Below are positions 50,025-61,731 of a stretch of DNA of 64,000 nt, in pieces; position 1 is the stretch's first letter, and every line of letters starts with the position of its first letter. Made by a program: the position numbers and the translations under genes. Origin of the DNA: Karalla daura (Eukaryota; Chordata; Actinopteri; Chaetodontiformes; Leiognathidae); contig CM055207.1 in assembly GCA_029224185.1 (NCBI GenBank), positions 10,271,073 through 10,335,072 of the forward strand. Reading direction: 5' to 3'. The notes below the pieces were generated by a model, which worked only from the letters and a program-made list of their open reading frames with translations, had not been told where the DNA came from and did no database searches.

Positions 50025-52130
50025 ACAGATTTCATGTACCTCTTGGCCACTTGTGGGCAGCAGAAACAAGCTGTAAACACTGACAGAGGATGCACAACTG
50101 TGATACTTCTTTGTTCTACTTCTTTTCATGTAACCTTGTTATTTAACCTTTCCTTCGTACCATCTACTTACTTTTCTGCTCTATCATCTCTTTGATTTTA
50201 ATATCTATTGGCTCCCTTTTTCTCCCCTGCCATCTCAATCATTCTCGCTCTGTCTCTGTCATTTGTTCTCCTTCCCCCTGCCACCATCAATCAACAACCA
50301 TGGCAACGGCTGAATGTAACAAGCTTATCACTGTGTGGTTGGGTGGAAACTGATAGGCTCGGGAAGAAAATGAGAGGGGGGAAGATCGATAATGAAAAGG
50401 AAAGCGAGACGGTGCATAGAGAAAGGAAGATCGAGGATTTTAGTTGTCGGGTTGAATGGGAAGCTGAGTGACAAATGACAGGAAGATAGAAAAGTTACAG
50501 CAGTTCCTTTGTTTCTAACGCTGCTGAAGAAACATTACTATGATATTAAGAATACGAGCAGGATAGAGGACAGCAAATATGGAGATTTAAAAAAACTGAG
50601 GAGCAATTTAATAGATTTACATATGGTGGGATGACATAAGTAGTATGAAGGCAGAACATGAACATGAGCAGAGCGTAGGCATAGCCTTTACTTCAAAGAG
50701 CCAGGTTGAACCTTAACACATGGTCTATCTGCTTGGGATGAACTGTTTTTCCCCCAATATGATCCAACCTCTTACTAATCTGATAATGATTAAGTCAAGA
50801 ACATGTATACACACCATTTCATTCACACACTCGCACCTAGGGGGAATTTAGAGTCTCCAATCAACCTAAATATGTATTTTTTTGGACTGTGGGAGGAAAC
50901 CTGGAGTAGACATGCATACTCCACACAGAGAGGCCCTGACTAAGGAGCCAGGCAGAGAGTCGTTTTGCCACAAGAGGACAGTGTCAACCACTGCAAGAAC
51001 ATTTGAGACCATTTTGCATAAAATATGAGCAATCAGAGTCACATAATGACTCTGATTTTTAAAGTGTTGCTCAGACAAAATTAGACATTTCGAAGAGACT
51101 AATTTCACCTCTCTAATGGTAACACTTATATTGAATTATATATCATAATGAATCAAAATGTTGGTAGAAGCTGATTCAATTATTATGCTGTGTCATAGAA
51201 ATAGGACAGGCACCAGTGTCTCTCCAGGATCCTCTCCCACTCATGTAATTTCGACTTGATGCTTTGATCACTAAAGTGACTCTTGCCCAGAGATGATTTG
51301 GTCCAAAACATGGACTGCAACTCAGCATTTACAGTGTGTAGCAGTTTACAGAAAATCATGCATCCAGGATTAAAGTGACATAATGTGAGGAAATGAGTGC
51401 AGTTACATTTCTGTCTGCTGCTTCAGCACCACAGACAGCACCACGGATCTGTCCCCCCTGGTTTTAATCTACTGCGGTTCAGTCTGGTTCGGGCGAGAAA
51501 TCCAACACAACCTCTGACACGTCCATCGGCAAAGTGTCGTCACACATTCTCGAATAAAAACAAGAAAAGCCGCAAAACGTGGGAGACACGTTGATCCGCC
51601 GCAGGCGCAAAAAAAAACAAAAGCAGAATGCGGGAAATCAGTGCGGTTACATGGCCTCTTCAGATAGCATCTCTTTCTAAGAGCTTTAAAGCTCCTCATC
51701 ATGCAGAAAGGCTGTGCTTGATGGAAGTAATTACCTATCTGACAGGGCCAATGATAGCAGGACAGGTAATAGCTGGTAATTAGCCAGCTGAGTGGCAGCC
51801 ACCAAGCCTTACTGCTCGCGTCTCTCAAATTACCGCTAATTACTCGGAGGCTGAGGAGAAGGCTGCATTTAAAAAAAGAAAGATTTATACCTGTTATGTG
51901 TTTCAAATGCAACTCTGTGGGCGCCGACCCTCCTCCTCCTCCTCCTCCTCCTCCTCCTCCTCCCACCATGGCTGCCTTTTCTCGCTCTCTGTCTTTTCCT
52001 GTCGTGGAGGGGCTGTGTGAGTTCTTCTGCCTGTTCCTCTGCGTCTCCAAGGCCTTCAGCTTGCGAGCGTGTTTGTGACCTTTGTAGTGGGCCTCCGCCT
52101 GGGTCTGGCCATGACACACATACACGCACA

Positions 52131-52200
<70 letters not shown>

Positions 52201-55200
52201 GGAGAAAACAGTGGGGAGTCAAAGCACAATATATGAACAGAGTCATCGACTTGGTGACATTAGTGAAGGACAGCATGAAGTCGGTAAACTGTAATCTTTT
52301 CATCTGCTTCGTCTCTTTGGCTTCACGTGTTTCCGTGTGACCGAGCGTTTGACTCCGATGAAGAGTCCCCTCTCTATTTTGACCATCATCATCTTCATCA
52401 TCGTCGTCTCCGCTGTCGTCACGGTCGTACACAAATGAGCATCGACTCGTCGGTGTCTCATCACCACGCTCCGAGCTCTGTGGCTCATCCCCTCTCCACT
52501 AATCTGTTCTGACACAAAATGGCCTCTGTCCGTTACCCTGTAATGCAGAATGACCTCTGCGCCTTCCGCTGCGAGAGAAAAACACATTCCAGACGGTGAA
52601 AACAACAGATGCATGCAGATTCGGGATCCCGGCGTGGTTCTGTGTGGCTGCAGATAAGAGGGGAATGTGCTCTAAAAACAGAGGAAGATCGGAAGAGGAG
52701 CACCAGCGGGGGCAAGTGAAGCAAAAACACATTTATCTGGTAAAGCACTCACACGTCACATCTGTGCACTTCATACATATTCTTCTATATATGAAGCAAA
52801 CCACGACAAAATATGACACATTTCCTTGATTTCCTTGACCCGCACCAGCTTTACCTCGGTGACACAGACCTGAGTGCCCTTTTAATACCGGATTCAATTA
52901 ACGCAAACCATTCGTTTCTCTTTCACAAGCAGGCAGGCATTTTGACCTGTCGCAGAAGGCAGGATGTTCCCAGCAACATCGTAGCATGACAATGGGTGTT
53001 TTTCTCTCTGCGATAAGTCAAAATGTCAGCTGCGGCACGGCCCTGTGACCTGCTCTGGCTGCAGCAGAGCTACAGGGCATCGAGAGTACACAACAAGCAG
53101 AAGTCTTAAAGAATAGGCGTGAGGTTATTCTACACCGCTTCTTATTGTCAACACATCCCACAAAAACATCAACATTTTCTATGGTTTTTTTCTATAGTTG
53201 CCCAAATGCTTTTCCATGCAAACAAATGAAGCTGTTTATTCATTTCAATGGTCGTGATCGAGTTTGTTTTCTGTAGGCAGTGAAGTTCAAATGTGTTAAA
53301 TCCGCTCCTGAAAATAGTCCCTAACAAACAGTCTGTTAGCTCGTGCTTCCGACCTTCTTCCGCTAAATAATTTAGTTGCTTTAAATAGGGAACCATATGC
53401 CTTTGTGTGACACATACGGCAGATCGAGGTGGGATTAGTTCACAATTAGAAAACACAACAGATAACCCGCCCCTATCCTTTAAGTACACACGTGTTTCAA
53501 CACTAGCGCCGTTTCACATATGAGAGACACGAATGCACTGCCCACGTCCACAGAGAGTCTGACTCCAAAGTGTCTCGCGTCACACCAGGCTGCTTAGATA
53601 ATTTGCCGTCGCTCAAATTATCCGTACCGTTTTCCAGGCACGCGCTGTGCACAGCGCAGCTCGGTCTGCAGAGGTACGATCCTTAAAGTGACCGTGTGCC
53701 CCCCCACCCCACACCCATCCACACTCAAACTGCATGAAGCTCGGGCTGCTGCACAAACAAACAGGAAAAAAAAACCAAAAGGGTACGACCGTGGGTGAAA
53801 GAATTCAGGGCTGAGCAAAGGGTGCGCGACCCCTTCGGCCACGTTGAATGTCAGTGCACACCAAGCATTCAGCGTCATTTTGGACCTGAGTCAGAGGGGT
53901 GAGTCCCGTCTGCATACTACCAGCGTAGTATGAGTTCACTATGTTCCAGCATAGTGACTCGAAGAGGGAAGAACGTGGAGTTACGTGTCCCGGGGAGGGC
54001 AAAAACAACCAGAGATCCTCAGATACAGACATCAAGAAGGACACCATCGGGACTGCTTGGCCTCGGTTCAAGCAGCTTTATGCATTCCCACATCAGTGCG
54101 CCTCAACTGTCCTCCGCAAAAAGGGCAGCGGAATTAGAGTATCGCATGTTATCCTTCAGGCTTGAGTCTGTCATGCTTCTCTTTCAGTGAGTTTAGCAGC
54201 CCTCAAAAAAAAAAAAAAAAGGAATAATTTGAAAATCATCAAGTCTGAACCTCTTTCATGCTTGCCGGTTGTGTAATATACACTGTGGGTCCCATTTTTC
54301 ACACTCATCCGTCTTTGTCTTGATGCTGAGCAAACGGCTCCGACTTCCATTTTTAGGCCTGCGGTCACCGCAAGAGAGGACGGTATCGCAGAGGCAAAGG
54401 GCGGTGGTAATATATCTCATTTCTTAAGCATCATTTCGATGTCAAATTGCAGAATTTAAACACTGGTGAATAATTAATATTGACATTCATTTACCAAGGA
54501 AATCGTGGCAAGGAAAGATTAAACTCTGTCCCTTGAATTCAAGTGTCATCCTCCCTATCGTTGTATCTCTGGTGATATCTGTCATAGTCTACACTAAAGT
54601 AATAGCTATGACTCTGTATGTAGTCACATACATGGTTCCTAAAGAATGATTATAAGTAAAGAATAATTTATTAAATGTAACGTGTCTGGGCAACAGTTTT
54701 AATCACAGTGTTTAAAGGCTGGGTTTTTATCCCCACTATATTTTTGCTACATTATTGTTATTATTCTTCATTCTAGTGTCATTTCAGCTCTCTTCATTTA
54801 CATTTTATTTGTCTGCTTCTCTGCTATTGTTCTGGCTTTTAATTCCCCCTTTAGGGATCAATTAAGTAATAAAATGAAACAATTCTTATTTGCTTTTCTC
54901 ATTCATATCAAACAAAGAGTTCTTATTCATAATTGTCTCGGTCAAATCAGTACAACTAATAAACAGATCTAAAATGACTGTGAGAGTGAAAGTTGCAGTT
55001 TGCACCACACCAGCAGTGAGCATGAAACACGAACAGACTGGTAATATTCAGAACTATTCCTTTGGTCAAGTTTCTTCATCAAGTGCAAAGTCTAGCCACT
55101 TTTTTGCAGCCCCTTGTTGGGTCCTGGTACCTGCCTGTCACCCCGGCATCCAACTCCTGGGTCAAACAGCCCCCTCAGCTCAGCTGCAGGTAACACAGAG

Positions 55201-56078
55201 GGAGGGAAGGAGGAGAGAGCCTGTTAGCTAGAAAACTGCATGTCCAAAAAATACAGAGCAGAGAGAGAGAGAGAGAGAAAAGGACATGAGGAGCAGGAAG
55301 AAAGAGACAGGTGAGGAAGTGGCGCTATTTTAATGATCTCGCGCCAAATGTCCCGCTCCCTTCAACTTTCACTATTCACACAAAGGGAGAGTCATTGTCA
55401 TTCCGGCAGGTTCCTGCGAACAATATAAATGCAAATATGTATAAACGAGCTCCATAGGAAAAGGAGCCAAATGAATATGAATAAGGAGGTGTGATAAGGA
55501 GAGAAAAAAAATGCAACTACTAGCTGACTGGTTTCCTTTTAAGAGCCAGCTGGTAAATGGAGCCTGAATAAATACTCTGATAAGACAAATGGCCTGTGCC
55601 GAGGCCGACTGCAAGTGAAAATATGAAATGTGATGCAAAATCCTATCAAAAGATGAGCTATACAGACAGCAAAGTCGTGTTTTTAAGTATGAACGCTACT
55701 TTATATCAAGAGGGTCAGAGGGTCTCACAGCGAAGCAAAGCACGATAACGTCATATAAAAACCCTCTGTAGGTTGATTCAAGCCCGTAAACACGTTCTGC
55801 AGGGTCATAAACCGATAAGAGCCGAGACGTCAAAAGGTATTTTCCACCTCTCTGAAGTCGTTCTGCGGGCCTTGGTCTACAGAGTTTGTCGGAGGAAAAG
55901 CTTAAAAGGTAAGAAACCGAAACATTTCCCCTCCACGAGAGCCTGACTTACAGTGGAGTTGAAGCGTAGGTGACAGATGTTGCAGGAGATGATGGGCTTC
56001 TTCCTGGGCGGAGCTACGCCGAAGGTGTGGTTGATCACCGCCTTCTGCACCGGGTCCATCTACCAGGAGAGACACACG

Positions 56079-56137
<59 letters not shown>

Positions 56138-57677
56138 GTGTTAGTCCCGTTTCGAAAAGAATGCGAGATGGGACGAGCTAATTCCAGTCGTGTCGTCGCT
56201 TTTGAACACTTCATCTTCTGCTCATATTTGAAAGGCCCCCGATGTGCAGCTGTTGTTACATAGTTGAGATGTATTTTTACCATCAAGTGTCAGACAGGAA
56301 TCTTCTCCCAGCCTCCCAACATTCCCGATGCATTTAGCACATTCCGCCGACTTGTCTCATTAAGTGTTGAAGCTACAAAGCTGCGCGGCTTCATTATCTA
56401 GGTCCAGAGCAAATATCTGTGTGTGTGTGAGAGGGAAGTGTTTATTTGTTAGGGATATCTTATTTCCATTACTGATTGAAGTAATATTTAAATCCTGATT
56501 ATTTTTGACACATTTTTTATTTATTCCAATATGACGTGTCTACAAAGTGCACATTCAGAGTTTAGGATTTCCCTGGCATCGTAATTACTCTGTTTTGTCA
56601 GATTCCTTAGAAATCTTTTTTTAAAGCAACCAATGGTTGCTCTTACAAGGAAATGAAGAGAGAAAAATATTGAGGTCACCTTACATTAACTTGACAAATT
56701 ACATTTGTTCCTTGATCTGGAATGACATCAATAGAGGAAAGGAACATTAACATGGAAGGTTTTCCACTGTAAAAAGGAAGAGGAAAAAGAGTGTTCAAGC
56801 CCAAAAAATAAGTCAAATGGATAGCACTTTATAATAACTAACCCTAACCCTATCCTTGTTAAGCATTATTTAACACATTTGTTAATCATTAGTAAACTGC
56901 TAGTAATAAATGTGTTAACAAATGCTGAACTAATTGTTAACTAATGATTAACAAATGTGTTAAGTAATGCTTAATAAACACTTAATAAGGAGGAGTTTTT
57001 ACAAAATGCTACCATTTAATGTAATGTATGACTTCATACATATATATATATAGATATCATGCCAGAAGTTGTTTACTGTTGGACATGATTTCTTCTTAGT
57101 GTTTAAGTGCTAAGTAAGTGCCAATTGCATTGCTACCATTTTCTAATTTAATATTCATGCCAGGCAACATTTTTGTGTTTCTTCGACTTTCTAAAACACA
57201 CGCAAATCTACAGCCAAGTTGGACAGAACCTGGACGGGATCCTAGTGGCGGATGACGCCTGTTTCCGCAGCAGATGAGACACTTCAAAGACTGCAAGGAC
57301 CACAGAGTAACAGTCGCGGGCTGCACAATTGTTAAATATATGCTATAGAGGTAGAAAAAGCTTTCACTGCTTTATTATTTTTTATATCTTAGCTGTAGTT
57401 TTTCTTTGATTAAAACATTTGTCAATAACCTGGGGTTTAGAGAATGATTTTGGCGGTCTGTCTCGCCACAGTGCTGCAATGTCACGTGTGTGTGTGTGTA
57501 TGTGACAAATGTGCGATCGTACCGTGTTGAAATTGGGGAAGAGGCTGAGCGGCGAGGAGCTGTTGACCCTGAGCGGCATGAAGTGCTCCAGCTGGGCGTG
57601 AGCCTGCGGCTGGAGGGGTCGACCTGGCAGAGGCAGGGAGCCCAGCAGGGGGTGGACCTGGCTCTGGGAGAGGGCAC
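47487..57677 (-). CDS. znf385c: Zinc finger protein 385 family (ZNF385C), 3' exons
   Basis: Nuclear protein with U1/matrin-type C2H2 fingers; family members bind RNA and p53 pathway targets (family knowledge; C is poorly studied). Seven exons seen: 57523-57677, 55952-56059, 51891-52104, 49008-49349, 48406-48608, 48129-48227, 47487-47717. Phases agree throughout, giving about 450 residues. The first carries LFPNFNT, followed by MDPVQKAV as in ZNF385A. Fingers: CNICHLRFNSTTQAEAHYKGHKH, split by an intron; CLTCKVTVNSSSQLEAHCSG plus SKHK; CEMCQVSVNSETQLKQHMNSRRHK. It ends PIIFSPY, the family's C-terminal signature. The third exon includes a run of about 12 glycines. The 5' end lies beyond the window. 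Paralog choice (C, not A/B/D) rests on synteny with dnajc7. Confidence 0.88.
49455..49690 (-). mobile_element. Fish SINE fragment, minus orientation
   Basis: Contains CAGACAGGTTGCCAG, GGGCAATTTAGAGTCTCC, ATGCATGTTTTTAGATGG and ACACTGGGAGAAAC in the order expected for the reversed teleost tRNA-like repeat. It lies in a znf385c intron. Confidence 0.6.
50800..50995 (-). mobile_element. Fish SINE fragment, minus orientation
   Basis: CTCGCACCTAGGGGGAATTT, AGAGTCTCCAATCAACCTAA, TTTTGGACTGTGGGAGGAAA and CTCCACACAGAGAGGCC: a less diverged copy of the same repeat as at 49455-49690. Confidence 0.7.
51640..51880. promoter_or_regulatory. Possible conserved non-coding element in znf385c intron
   Basis: Repeat-free stretch beside the exon at 51891, dense in homeodomain-type cores (GTAATTACC, GGTAATTAGCC, GCTAATTAC) and balanced in composition. 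This is only a motif-based suspicion. Confidence 0.25.
52105..55951 (-). other. znf385c intron, no other gene seen
   Basis: Intron of 3.8 kb splitting the first zinc finger. Apart from the CA tract at its gene-strand 3' end and a poly-A run near 54204-54220 I see no exon, RNA gene or clear mobile element. Confidence 0.5.
52134..52196. repeat. (CA)n microsatellite upstream of znf385c exon
   Basis: About 31 units. Reads (TG)n on the gene strand, about 30 bases before the acceptor of the exon at 51891-52104. Confidence 0.97.
56082..56132. repeat. (CA)n microsatellite upstream of znf385c exon
   Basis: About 25 units reading (TG)n on the gene strand, ending about 23 bases before the acceptor of the exon at 55952-56059. 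Confidence 0.97.
56826..57024. mobile_element. Foldback MITE
   Basis: Inverted arms 56861-56891 and 56942-56972 match at 30 of 31 positions (AAGCATTATTTAACACATTT against the reverse of AAATGTGTTAAGTAATGCTT). Flanks GCACTTTATAATAACTAA and TTACAAAATGCTACC resemble the common teleost foldback ends. Non-coding. Confidence 0.7.
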
Positions 57678-60600
57678 CTACGGCAGAGATCATCACACAT
57701 CACTGCCGTCGCTCCTGTCTTTAACTCCCGTTGAGAGTATTCATCTACAAAACACATTTGTGAATTTGCACAGAGGCGCAACTCTCCCCGGGGCCCCATC
57801 GGAGCCGCACATCTTCAAATAAGGATAAAGACGGTTTAGTGCACAGCGTACGACATCGAGAACCGTTCCCGCAGAGAACGATTCACTCCGTAAAGCTTTA
57901 ATGACTTCAGTAATAACAGTGGATAAATGATGAGAGGCTCTGTGTGGCCTTTTCCTGCTTCACAAGACCATAGTTTATCTTGACAAATGTCTCTGACCTT
58001 TAAACACAGCAGTCGTGTGTGTCACTGGGTGGTTTTGTTCTCCCTCCGATCCAGCAAATGGGTCAGTCAACATGAAGAGAAATGATTCAAAAGAGCTTTT
58101 CAAGACGCTCTGAAGGCATTTATTTAATCCACAGCGACACTGCATCTTAATTAAAGATGTAAAGACTTTTACATAAATGTCTTCATGCCTCACACTGGAT
58201 TAGATTTCAGATACACTTTGAATTTCTCTCCTTTTTCGCCTGTTATGTTGCAATTTCCAGTCTCGGTGCTTGTGCACTATACTCCTCCAGTGTCTGTTGT
58301 CGATGAACCCCAAAAACAATTTCACAATAATACTTTTGCTCCGGATCCCCTTCCACGCGACCTCTCATCTCGTCATGCTTAATTTGGGCTGACCTAAATG
58401 CTTTCAGGCTGCTCATGCTTTAAAGAGGACCATGGCGCTGACCTTTGTCTGAGTCCATGGCAAACATTAGCATGCACACATTAAAACACACAGTGTCTTC
58501 TATAAGCAAAAATGTTTGTAGAGCTTTGATGTTGGATTGTCCTGAGATATGTAAAAAAGACTGAGTCGAAGTAACAGAATGTAGACTAAAACAAGGATGA
58601 ACGGCCTTTCTGTTCAAAGTTTACATGCTATCCCTGTGGTTTCCTGCCATAGTCCAAAAACATGGTGCATTCTCTGCCTTTGCCTTATGTGTGCTTTGAA
58701 GAACTTGGACGACATTGTCTCTTTCTTTCTACTACGTGGAGGTCAAAGAAGCATGAAATGTAGCTTAATATAAAGAATACCAAGCGTTTCTCTTTCATTT
58801 GAAAGACTGGCCACCACTGAGAATGGATTCACAATTTGCAGATGCTGAGCGTGGAGTGGAGGCTTGGCCTTAGCCGCATGGAAAATGTCAAGAGCCGTTT
58901 GATGAGAAGCACTGTAGGAGAAAGAGAAAATACAACTGACAGACAAAGGCCAAAGTGATGACTGGAGGATGAAGAGAGATGAGTCACTAGCTTTAGAAAC
59001 AGTGAAGACATGTGAGGAGCCCGCAGTATACTGTACATACTGACCTATTATCGACTTGTTGGAAGTCGTTTAGACACAGATTTGCACCTGGATGCTTTCT
59101 TTAAACGCTGCAGAGAGTGAATCCAGTTCATCTTACGACTGTGATTTCAGCAACGGGAAAGTAATTTTTCACAATTTTCTGCTCCTTTCACCTCAGGATT
59201 TCAGGTTTTATCTCCCGTGGATGAGGCAGGTTTTAAAGTCCTTGAGCATTAGCGTGTCTGTTTTTGCTAATCTGGGCCCCAAATTCAAAATGGTTCTTAG
59301 AGCCTGAGCGGAGCGGAGGAAGAGGAAGGAAAAAGACAAAGAACCTTTAAAGACCTTTGTCAACACACGCAGCACTTCAGAGCCAACACTGCACACAGGC
59401 GACAACTAATGGAGCAGCAGCTATGGATGCGACACATCATGTCTCGTTTCATCTTGGCCTGCAGCTAACCAACGTCTCAGTGTGCTATTTTCTACAGCCA
59501 AAGAGAAAAATCTGCCACAATTTGTTTCAAATCCAATTCAAAGCAATCCAGGCACAGGCCGGGCAAATGTAAAATTAAATTTAGAGGTTTTTTTAAAATA
59601 TTAAACAAGATGATGGCCACACTGGCAGCTCTTTTCTTAGAGCTGAATGCTAACATGCTAACACGCTAATTCCGGTTTAACCATCACCATGTTCATTCAG
59701 CATTAACCAGCATTGTTAGGCAGGACCAGGAACGTGATTAGTTTTGGACAGGCTCCAGTTAACCCCGCTATAAAACGGGTTAAGAGAACGGGCAATTAAA
59801 ATGTTTTGGATGAATCTAATTTATGGCTGCTCTCCGTCTATAATTCCAGCCCTTCATCCACTCTCTTTGACCCACTTTGCACCCAATGGCACATGAAGGC
59901 AGGGGATACACCCTGGAATTGAAATGACTGGCCAGTCATCAAGCTCTGGAGACGTCTGTCCATGAGGCACTTATTTGATAAGCTGTGTTGGAGCAGGAAA
60001 CATCTTAACACATGCAAGCCAGGGGTGCTTGAGGACCAGAATTGAGAAACACTGGTCCGGTCTAAGCTGCTGCCATATTTCAACCAAGTAAAACGTGGCG
60101 GACCGTGTCGCCACCCTCTAGGGCCACATTGCTCACCTAAAGCTGCAGATCAGACGAATTTAAATGTTTAACTCTGGCAGCAAAAGCACCCCCAAAAAAG
60201 AGGAAAAACAGATAAGTCACAGACTGAAAGACTATATTCCCTCTGCCCGCCAACAGACGGACTAACCAACCAAATAAGTCCAGCGCACCGGTGACGGATT
60301 AACCTCAGACTTCAGCCCGCGTCGCAATCTCAAACCGGAGAAGAGACACAAAATTGAAGAAACTCTCTGTGTGGAGCTGAATGGCAAACACCAGAGAAAA
60401 GCGAATTTCCATTAACTGAAATTGGCAGTTCTATCTCTGCACCACAGAGACAGACAGATGTGACAGAAAAAGCGGCAGAGTCGCCACAGCGAGAGGACAA
60501 GCAAGTCCGAGATTCCACAATTAAATAACCGAAACAGCACCAGCCTCATAACTAGAATAATCAAATACACACGGTGCTGTTTTATCACTACGTGGTCTCT

Positions 60601-61450
60601 TTATCGTGTTTATTCAGCGGCTTACAGGCACCCCGGCCGAACACGGGCCATTTAGAGTAGAATTTGAGATAAGCGGACGGGATTGAAGGTGATTATTACA
60701 GTTTATTTGATCCCCAACATGCCACGTGCACCACAGATCTCAGGGGGAAACACGCAGACGTAACATGTGTTTACTGATTGGATTTCTCTTCTGATGAATT
60801 CCATTTTCATGTAAATGCTCCACCCGGACCGGCCCGTGTGCCCCTGGTGCCAATAAGGCGTATTGAATTGCACCACACTGACTCAAGAGCGAATGACAGA
60901 GCAGAGAGAATTGAGAGAAAGAAGAAAGAAGGAGAGAGAGAGAGAGGGAGAGAGGGAGATGACCCCGGGTTGATAGGGAACTGTTATTTTCTCTCCGCTG
61001 GGCCGACGTGCTAAATCTGCCTGTCAGTGTGACTTTTGGGGACGCTGATTCCCTCTCCTACACAAATCTGAAATTGATCTCATTAATCTCCCACACATAC
61101 ATTCACGGGACGAAGCGGGGCGAGGCGTTTAATTAACCGCGTTTCGATCCCCACAAACGAGAAGCTGCTGCTGTCGTCTGCGAGACTTTGAGCGGCGTGC
61201 CGACGACGGGACGCTCCCTTTCAGGAGAGTCAGCGAGGCTCCAGCGTGGATTAAATCAGAGGCCGTATTAGCTCCATCAAAAATCTGTTAACCAGCGGGT
61301 CTCCGGTAACTTTTATGAATAGTCCCTCATCACTCTGAAGCACCGGTGCCAAACGAGTCGTTTTTCCCCACATTATGTGGCTTTGAGACTACGGGAATGT
61401 AACCAATACAAACGATGCTGTTATTCATGGTGTATTCAACCGTACAAATA
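57678..61450 (-). other. znf385c intron/upstream sequence, nothing coding seen
   Basis: The exon ending at 57677 begins in phase 2, so further 5' exons exist but are not found here. A weak SINE-tail fragment is near 59897 (GGCAGGGGATACACCCTGGA). Purine-rich GAGA at 60911-60960. Confidence 0.45.
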
Positions 61451-61663
61451 CAGTGGAACCTTGACTCACAAATGCTGCTTTATACTAAAAAGATTCAGGA
61501 TGTGAAGTGGCTTTCGAAGATATTTGCATCCCATTTAACGACAAAATATTCAAAATACGAAAAGGAAATCGAAAGTGCAGCAGTCCTTTTGGTCCTTTCT
61601 ACACGTATAAACAGTCGTATATTTCAATTATATATTAAAACAGTCATATGTTTACACTTTATA

Positions 61664-61698
<35 letters not shown>

Positions 61699-61729
61699 GG
61701 GGAGGGGGTCGTCTCTTGAGGTTCCATTG
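61451..61729. mobile_element. Pogo/Tigger-like MITE
   Basis: Starts CAGTGGAACCTTGACT, ends CTTGAGGTTCCATTG, and is flanked by TA (61449-61450, 61730-61731). Length 279 bp, non-coding, containing an internal (TA)n at 61667-61695. Shares interior words with the copy at 17294-17563. Confidence 0.75.
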
Positions 61730-61731
61730 TA

